DNA of 64,000 nt from Neocallimastix lanati (nom. inval.) (Eukaryota; Neocallimastigomycota; Neocallimastigomycetes; Neocallimastigales; Neocallimastigaceae), in NCBI GenBank assembly GCA_016946835.1, contig JACVTC010000093.1, positions 231,501 through 295,500 on the forward strand, read 5' to 3'. This document shows, piece by piece, positions 56,892-64,000 of this stretch; the first letter of the stretch is position 1, and each line of letters opens with the position of its first letter. The position numbers and the translations under genes were made by a program. The notes beneath the pieces were generated by a model. The model did not search any database and had not been told where the DNA came from. It saw only the letters and a program-made list of their open reading frames with translations.

Positions 56892-59800
56892 AATAATCAA
56901 AATGCCAACTATAATGATTATGGTGAAAACAATATTGCTACTGTTTGTCTCAATAATGATTATAGTAATAACCATAACAATTATAATAACTACAATAATA
57001 TTTATGATAATAATTATAATGAAGATTATGATAATGATAATTTTAGCCATTATGATAATAATGATTATAATAATGATTATAATAATGATTATGATAATAT
57101 AAATAATAATGAACAATTCTATTTTGAAAATGATAAAAATAATGATTATAATGACGACAATGTTATAGTATCTTCTTACGACAATCATAACAATTTGGAA
57201 GAAATTATAGCTGCTGCAAAAAGAGAAAGAGATGAAAAATATAATAATATATTAACAAACGCTAATAAGAAGTTACGCAATATAACGAATAATTATGACA
57301 AAACTTCCATTAATAATTCACAAACTATTCCTCAAAATAAAATATTTGATAATATAAATAATATTAGTAATCCTATCCAAAATAATAATTCCACTGATAA
57401 TATTATAAATAACAAACGAATTATTAAACCTACGAGAAGAATAAATAAAAAAGTCCTTAACAATAATATTAAAATTGATAATAATAATGAAAATAAAAAT
57501 GAAAAAAATGAAGTTCATAATAACGCACAGCAAAGAGAAAGAATTAAGAATAAAATTAATGATAATGATTCAAGTAAAAAAATTAATAATATGAAGACAG
57601 TTAATAATGTTAATAATATGGACAAAATGAAGAATAAAAATTTAACGGAAAAAGAAAAGAAACAAAAACCTACCATACAGATGATGAGAAACCGCGAGCA
57701 ATATAATATTTGCGAAGATTTATTAAATATTCCAGCAAATATTACAATTGAACAACTCCTTAACATTTCAAAAATTTCTAAAGATGAATTAATTAAAGGT
57801 ATTAAGAATTCAAAGCAAAATAATGAAAATATCATTAATGCTGCTAATTCTACTATAGATAATAACTATAATAATAACGATAATAGTAGTAACAATGAAA
57901 ATTATAGTGATATTAATTATAATAGTAAAATAGCTAATAATTTAAATAATAATAATAATATTGTACACGAACATGATGTTGCAGTTGTACGTGGATATAT
58001 TAATGGCTTTCCTGCTTCAATTTTTATAGACGCGTGTAGTAATGCAAATTTAATATCACGTAAATTTTTAAATAAATTTGTTAAAAATTATCAAATTATT
58101 GGCCATGATAAAAGTATAATTAGACAAGCGATGGTTGATGATATAAGTCGTGTTTATGATATTGTTCGCTTAGCTGTTAAACTTGGTTCTGTTGAATTTA
58201 TTACTGATTTTAAAATTTCCGATAAAGACGATTCTTTTTATGATGCGATTATTTCTCTTAAAACACAATCTGATAACAGGATTCTTATTGACACAATTCA
58301 TAAAGTTCTTGCATATATGAATATGGACGATAAATTAGTACCTATTAGTAATATAGAAGATATAAATTCCTTCCGTTCTCAGTCTTTATTATGTGTTTCT
58401 CCTGAACCAAAAATTGATATTGTTGAGGCTACTTTATTTGTTGATGCTAATGAACCTAATTCTAATATTAGTGCTAAAGAAAAAGACGATGTAATTAATT
58501 CTATTATTAATCAATTAAAATTTAAAAATAAAAAAGATTATAAAAAATTTTGTAGATTATTAAAAAAATTTGATGATATTATTGCCATTTCTTCTGATGA
58601 TTTGGAACCTTCTAAATTATTTCCTCATCATATTATTTTACAAGAAAACTCTATGCCAATTAAACAAAAGGCGTATAAAATTTCTCAGGTTCAATCTAAT
58701 GCTTTAAAGGAAGAACTTCGTAAATTATTGGAGAAAAAGTTAATTGAACCTTCTCATTCTCCATGGGCTTCTCCTGTTGTTTTAGTTTTAAAGAAAAATG
58801 GTAAATGGCGTCTTTGTGTTGATTTTAGGAAGTTGAATGATATTACTATTAAAGATGCCTATGCACTCCCAAAAATTCGTGAAATCTTTGATGCTTTGAA
58901 AGATGCAAAAATATTTTCTTCTATTGATTTATTTAGTGGTTACCATTAAATTCCTATGTGGGCTGAAGATATGGAAAAGACTTCTTTTACAACAAAATTT
59001 GGTAATTACTATTTTAAAGTTATGCCCTTTGGTTTAACTAACGCGCCTGCTACCTTCCAGCGTGAAATGAATAGAATCTTCTTTGATTTAATTAATGATT
59101 GCGTTCAAATATACTTAGATGATATTACTATTTATTCCGATAGTTTTGAAAATCATCTAATTCATCTTTCCAAAGTTTTTAATATTTTAAGAAAATATAA
59201 TTTAAAATTAAACATAGAAAAATGTCATTTCTGTCAAACAGAAATTGAAGCTTTAGGTCATAAAGTTACTACTGATGGTTTACTTCCTCTAGATAAGAAA
59301 ACGCTTTCCATTATGAATATGACACCTCCTACTAATGTATCCGAACTTCGTTCTTTTCTAGGCATGACTGGTTATTATAGAAATTTCATTGACAATTACT
59401 CTGCTAAATCTGCACCTCTTTGTTCTTTGTTAAGGAAGAATACTCCATTTGTTTGGACTGATTCTCAAAACAATAGCTTTCAATTATTAAAGAATTGTTT
59501 AATCAGTGCCCCTATCCTCTGTTACCCTAAATTTGATATTCCATTTATTATTCGTTCCGATGCTTGTGGTTATGGTATTGGTGGTGTTCTTTTACAACTT
59601 TATGATGATAATATTGAACACCCAATTTATTTTGTTAGTAGAAGTTTAAAAAAATCTGAGAAAAATTATACTACAACTGAACTTGAAGGCACCGCTGCTT
59701 ATTATTGCTTAGTCCAATTCGAACATTATATTTTAGGTAATCCATTCAAAACAATTCTATATACTGATCACAAACCTTTAGTTTCTATTATTAAAAGTTG

Positions 59801-61238
59801 TGAGCCGAATACTCTTAAACATCAACGTTGGTGTGATAAATTTAGTAAACTTCAAGTTGATATTGTTTATCACCCTGGTAAAGCTAATTTGATTGCTGAT
59901 GCATTGTCTAGAGTTGTTCGTAAAGACTTCTCTGTTACTAATGTTTGTATTAGTTCTAATTCTCTTCTTAATAGCGATATTCTGTTCACTTCTGTTAACA
60001 ATTCTAATAGTTCCATTGATTCCTCCATTGTTAATAATTCACCTATTGATAGCTCCATTCTCACCCAGGAGGAGAACGAAAAATTCATTTCTGAATTTAT
60101 GTATAAATTTTTAACCGAAAAAATAGTTAAAATTGATAATAAATTATATTTTAGAGATGATAATAAATTAAGAAAAATTATTGATGATCCCTATGAAAAA
60201 ATTAAAATTATTACTAAAGAACATAGAGTGGGTCATGAAGGTATTCAGAAAACTTACGAAAGAATAAAAGAAAAGTATTACTGGAAAAATTTAATAATAG
60301 ATGTAAAAAAATATATTTCGCTATGCAAAATATGTCAACTAAATCGTTCTGAGCCATTGCCGAAACCAACAGAAAAATATGGAACTCCTGTAGAAGCTCC
60401 TTTTGTTAGAGTTGGTTTAGATATTATTGGACCCCTAAAAGAAACACAACAAGGTAATAAATATATTATTGTTTGCGTAGATTATTTTACAAAGTGGGTA
60501 GAAGCTAAACCACTTCGTACTACTACTTCACAGGACGTAACAAATTTCTTAGTAGAAGTTTTTAGTAGACATGGTATACCAGAACTAATTATTACAGATA
60601 ATGGTGTACAGTTTACTGCTGATTATACTAAAATATTTTTAGATCTATATGATGTGTACGTTCATTTTGTTAGTACATATCATCCAGAATCAAATGGATT
60701 AGTGGAAAACAGAAATAGAGAAATAGGAAAGCAATTAAGAAATTTCTCGAATGATAACAAACATTGGGATATTTTGTTACCACTGGCTTTATGGGCTTTA
60801 AGAACCAGTAAATCTGCTGTAACGGGTTATTCAAGTTTTGAACTTTTATATGGACGTAAGGAATTACTACCTATAGATATAAATTTAAGAAATTCAATTT
60901 TGGAAGATAATAGTAGAACTATGGACGAAATATTAATGGAAAGGTTCGTTGAGCATGCTAAATGGGTTGAAAAAGCAGCAAAAAAAATGCTTGGAACAAT
61001 CCATTATTGGAAAACTCGAAGACAAGCTCAACAAAGTATGGAAAATAAGAAAAATTTTAAAATTGGTGATTTAGTAAAAATAAGAAATCACCAACGAACT
61101 AAACTTGAACCGTATTTCCTTGGCCCATATATAATTAAGGACATATCTTGGAATACAGTTCAATTACAGGATGCCATGGACGGTACAAAATTGGAAAGAA
61201 ACGTCCATATTAAAAATATATTACCTTTTAATGAATGA
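56868..61238 (+). pseudogene. gypsy Pol (PR-RT-RH-IN) with one premature stop
   Basis: The frame entered by -1 shifting is open from before the gag stop to 58946. It meets TAA at 58947-58949, then is open again to TGA at 61236. An Asn/Asp-rich linker runs to about 57960. Protease active-site region at 58017-58055 reads I-F-I-D-A-C-S-N-A-N-L-I-S. RT from about 58640, with W-A-S-P-V-V-L-V, L-C-V-D-F-R-K-L-N and Y-L-D-D at 59112-59123. RNase H has I-I-R-S-D-A-C-G-Y-G, T-E-L-E-G and Y-T-D-H-K-P-L. Integrase has H-x3-H..C-x2-C, G-L-D-I-I-G-P, I-T-D-N-G-V-Q-F and a Glu in N-G-L-V-E-N, ending with a F-L-G-P-Y module. The stop replaces a Gln conserved in 'GYHQI', so this copy should make only a truncated Pol unless read through. 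Confidence 0.9.
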
Positions 61239-61451
61239 AATTTCAAATTGAAATTTCAAAAATCTTTAATTTCTTTATATAAAAAAATTTTTTTTATTAT
61301 TAAAATTTTATTATAAAAATTTTCAAAAATTTCATTTTTTTTATTATTAAATTTAATATAAATTAATATAAAAATTTTTAATCTAAATTATTATAAATTT
61401 AATTTCACTAATTTCTTGCGAAATTAAGTTCAATTCTAGCAGGGAAGTTTC
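61239..61451 (+). other. gypsy 3' untranslated segment with polypurine tract
   Basis: Short A/T-rich segment. AGCAGGGAAG at 61438-61447, four bases before the LTR TG, is the only candidate polypurine primer for plus-strand synthesis. Confidence 0.55.
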
Positions 61452-61957
61452 TGATATAAAACAAATATGTGTAGCAACATATTTGTATATTTGAATATTT
61501 GTATATTCAGATATTAAATTTATATCTTATTATTTATATTATTATATATTTTATATTATTATTTATATTTTATATTATTTTTTGTATATATTATTTATAT
61601 TCCTTATATATATTTCTTAAATATTAAATTATACTTCTTATTTTAAATTATTAAAGTTTATAATTATTAAAGTATATATAATTAATATAATAGTTTATAT
61701 TATTTATATATTATTCATATTAAAATATTATTTATTTATATATATATTATGTTTATATATATATATATATATTTATTTATAATAATTATATATTATTAAT
61801 ACTTTACAGTATAATTAATATTAACTCTTATTCTTGTTTTTGTTTTTCTTTAGTAGAAATAATATTGTAATTATAAAATAAATATTAATAAAAATTATTA
61901 ATAACTCAAATACACTTATTAAACCAGCTACAACATAAAGAATATCACATTAAAAAT
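61452..61957 (+). repeat. 3' LTR of gypsy element
   Basis: 506 bp, beginning TGATATAAAAC and carrying the same three-helix motif as the 5' LTR without change. The end is shared with the 5' LTR through ATATCACATTAAAAAT; sequence then diverges. Confidence 0.85.
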
Positions 61958-62037
61958 AAAGTCACGCTTTTTATATACATTTGAAATGTGGCGTAATTAA
62001 ATAAAACATTTTTCTATTACTAATGTATTACTAATAT

Positions 62038-62704
62038 TGATATAAAATAAATATGTGTAGCAACATATTTGTATATATTAAATTTATATCTCTTTTATAA
62101 TAATATTTGAAATAATTTCTTATTCATATATTATTCAATATTTATATATATATTATTCATTATAATATGAAATATATTAAATATATTAAATTAAATAGTT
62201 AATTTCTTCTAAATATATATAATAAGAATATTATTATATATATAACTTAACTATTCATATTTATTTTAAAGTTTATATTAAAAACACATAATACTTCTAT
62301 ATATTATAATGAAATAGTTTTAGTTATTTTAATTATAATTAAATATATATATAGTTGATATTATTTATTATATTCATATTTATTATATAATTATATTCTT
62401 ATATATTTAACTTTATTATTCTTATTTTCATATTAAGAATTATATAGTTATATTTATTATATTTATTATTTTAATATATATTTATTATATATTATACTAT
62501 ACTCCGATATAATATATTTTAAATGTATATTTATTATTATTAATATTTAATTATTATAAAGATTTCTAATAACTACTCTTCTTTGTTGTAGTTTAGAGAA
62601 GACCCTTGGTTAATTGGGTTTATAAATTAAAATATATTAATAAAGGTTAATTAAATATAACAATACTATTAAAAATTAGTAGCACATAAAAGTCCCGTAT
62701 ATCA
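62038..62704 (-). repeat. Probable 3' LTR of minus-strand copia element
   Basis: Plus strand: TGATATAAAATAA .. GTCCCGTATATCA, a 667-bp unit with short inverted ends TGATAT/ATATCA. It lies 87 bp beyond the end of the minus-strand copia frame, where its 3' LTR should be. The three-helix motif (62038-62090, lacking the second hairpin) is then at the U5 end in coding orientation, the reverse of the gypsy LTRs. It could instead be an unrelated solo LTR. Confidence 0.6.
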
Positions 62705-62791
62705 ATATTTTGATCATGTGAGTAATAATGAATTATTCTAATATTTTATGATTATTAATAATAAAAACTAAAATTACTAATTAAATTATTT

Positions 62792-63999
62792 TCATATTTT
62801 AACATGCATTTTCAAATTAACATTTTTGGTTAATATATCGGCTAACATTTCATTCGTATTTATATATTCTAATTTTAATATGTTCTTTTCAATGAGGTCT
62901 TTATTAAAATAATATTTTATTTCTATATGTTTTAATTTTGTGTTTAAATCTCCGTTTTCCATGCTTGTTTTACTAGAAAGGTTATCAGTATGTAATTTTA
63001 TTGGCTTGCTAAATTTAAATATTTCATTTTATATATTTTTAAACCATAAAATCTTTTTTATGCATTCTGAAGTGCTGATGTATTCAGCTTCAGCAGTTGA
63101 TGTTGCTACTATAGTTTGCTTTTTAGATGACCAGCTTATTGGAGAATTTCTCATTAAAATTATATATCCTGTAGTTGATTTTCGATCTTTTATATGTCTG
63201 CATCTGAGTAAGCTATAATTTCACCTTTTCCGTCATATTTTAATTTATATTCTTTTGTCCCATTAAAGTATTTTAATATGTTCATTACTTTTTTCCAATC
63301 ACTTATTGTTGGTTCTTCACAATTTCTTGCTGCTATATATACAGCAAATGTAATATCAGTTCTTGTGCATTTAGATAAGAATATTAATGCACCAATGGCA
63401 CTCTTATAAATTGTTTTGTTAAATTCTTTTTTATTTTCTGTCTTAATATAATCACCAGTGCGTGGTGTTTTGGACTTCTTAATATTATTTATGTTGAATC
63501 TTTCTAATATATTGTTTATATAGTTCTTTTGTGAAATATAATATATGTTATTTTTACTTTCTATTTCTATTCCTAAAATGTAATATAAATCTCCAGAGTT
63601 GGATATTTTAAAATTTTTTTTAATCCTCTTTATTATTTTATTTGTTTCATTTTCAATCCCGGTAATGATCATGTCGTCTACATATATTCCTATTATAATT
63701 GTTAATTTATTTTTATTTTCTTTTATGAATATACATTGTTCTGATTTTAATTGCTTATATCCATTTTTAATCAAAAATTTTAATATCATTCTGTTCCGTT
63801 GATGTCCGGATTGTTTCAATCCATATAATGCCTTATAAAGACGCCAATATACCCTCTCAAAGTAGCGGTCACCTTGTGGAATAATTACATAAATTTCCTT
63901 ATCAAGACGTGCATTAAGGTACTCTACTTTGTTATCTAATTGCTTGCAAACCCAGTTAAATTTTGCAGCAATAGCAATAATTAATTTGAGGGCATTCAT
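62792..63999 (-). pseudogene. Copia pol, C-terminal half, frameshifted, cut by window end
   Basis: Frame 63999-63190 covers the RT: Q-L-D-N-K-V-E-Y-L-N-A, K-A-L-Y-G-L-K-Q-S-G, Y-V-D-D-M-I-I-T-G, then S-A-I-G-A-L-I-F-L. It stops at TAA inside the RNase H motif S-D-A-D-I. A one-base loss there moves coding to another frame, which reads DRKSTTGYIILMRNSPISWS and continues to T-S-T-A-E-A-E-Y. An in-frame TAA interrupts this near 63012 (after L-W-F-K-N-I). The rest runs through K-L-H-T-D-N, K-H-I-E-I-K-Y-Y and L-A-D-I-L-T-K to a TGA at 62792. Gag, protease and integrase would lie beyond the right edge. Copia reverse transcribes its RNA inside particles; this copy cannot encode a full enzyme. Confidence 0.88.
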
Positions 64000-64000
64000 A

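Noticed and set aside
58947-58949. Ciliate-like code with TAA as Gln
   Set aside because: The MATE, ThrE, AEC and both GEF genes all end at TAA in the expected place.

Overview
The window looks like nuclear DNA of a fungus, most probably an anaerobic gut fungus (Neocallimastigomycota). The DNA is extremely A+T-rich, with long homopolymers, (TTA)n/(AAT)n tracts and poly-Asn coding. Introns are small, with GT..AG ends. One gene has the fungal ROM2-type DEP-DH-PH-CNH order, and three intronless transporter genes look bacterial. The phylum is inferred from these features; no marker gene is present. Dictyostelids share the A+T and poly-Asn style but fit the ROM2-type gene less well.

Five genes appear intact: a MATE-family transporter (5112-6554, minus), a ThrE-like exporter (22879-24234, minus), an AEC-family carrier (34320-35243, plus), a four-exon ROM2-like Rho GEF (39171-44992, plus) and a sixteen-exon RhoGEF with RGS, C1, RA-like, DH and PH regions (47423-53894, plus). 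Both GEF models were built by joining open frames at GT..AG boundaries that keep phase: 4992 and 3363 coding bases, both divisible by three. They would act in Rho1/cell-wall/actin signalling. The three transporters are unrelated to them and to each other.

Most of the remainder is mobile DNA. 0-2.5 kb holds LTR pieces and a decayed minus-strand element. 8.1-12 kb is a Mutator-like DNA transposon with a broken FLYWCH/DDE transposase. 14.2-17.4 kb is a nested stack: copia remnants and a poly(A)-tailed retroposon split by a non-autonomous TIR element with a perfect 9-bp target duplication. 27.5-31.3 kb is a decayed chromovirus-type gypsy element, a second retroposon copy and a copia tail. 36.3-38.5 kb is a decayed copia element. 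54767-61957 is a nearly intact Ty3/gypsy element with almost identical LTRs, and 62038-63999 is a decayed minus-strand copia element cut by the window end.

Most notable signals: (1) a 72-75 nt LTR-terminal motif in six places whose differences preserve a three-helix fold; (2) a textbook A AAA AAC -1 frameshift site directly before the gag stop of the gypsy element, with a short downstream hairpin; (3) a single CAA-to-TAA type stop inside its reverse transcriptase; (4) recurrent TGA, rather than TAA/TAG, at tryptophan positions of decayed elements; (5) three intronless bacterial-type transporters; (6) the RGS-C1-RA-like-DH-PH protein.
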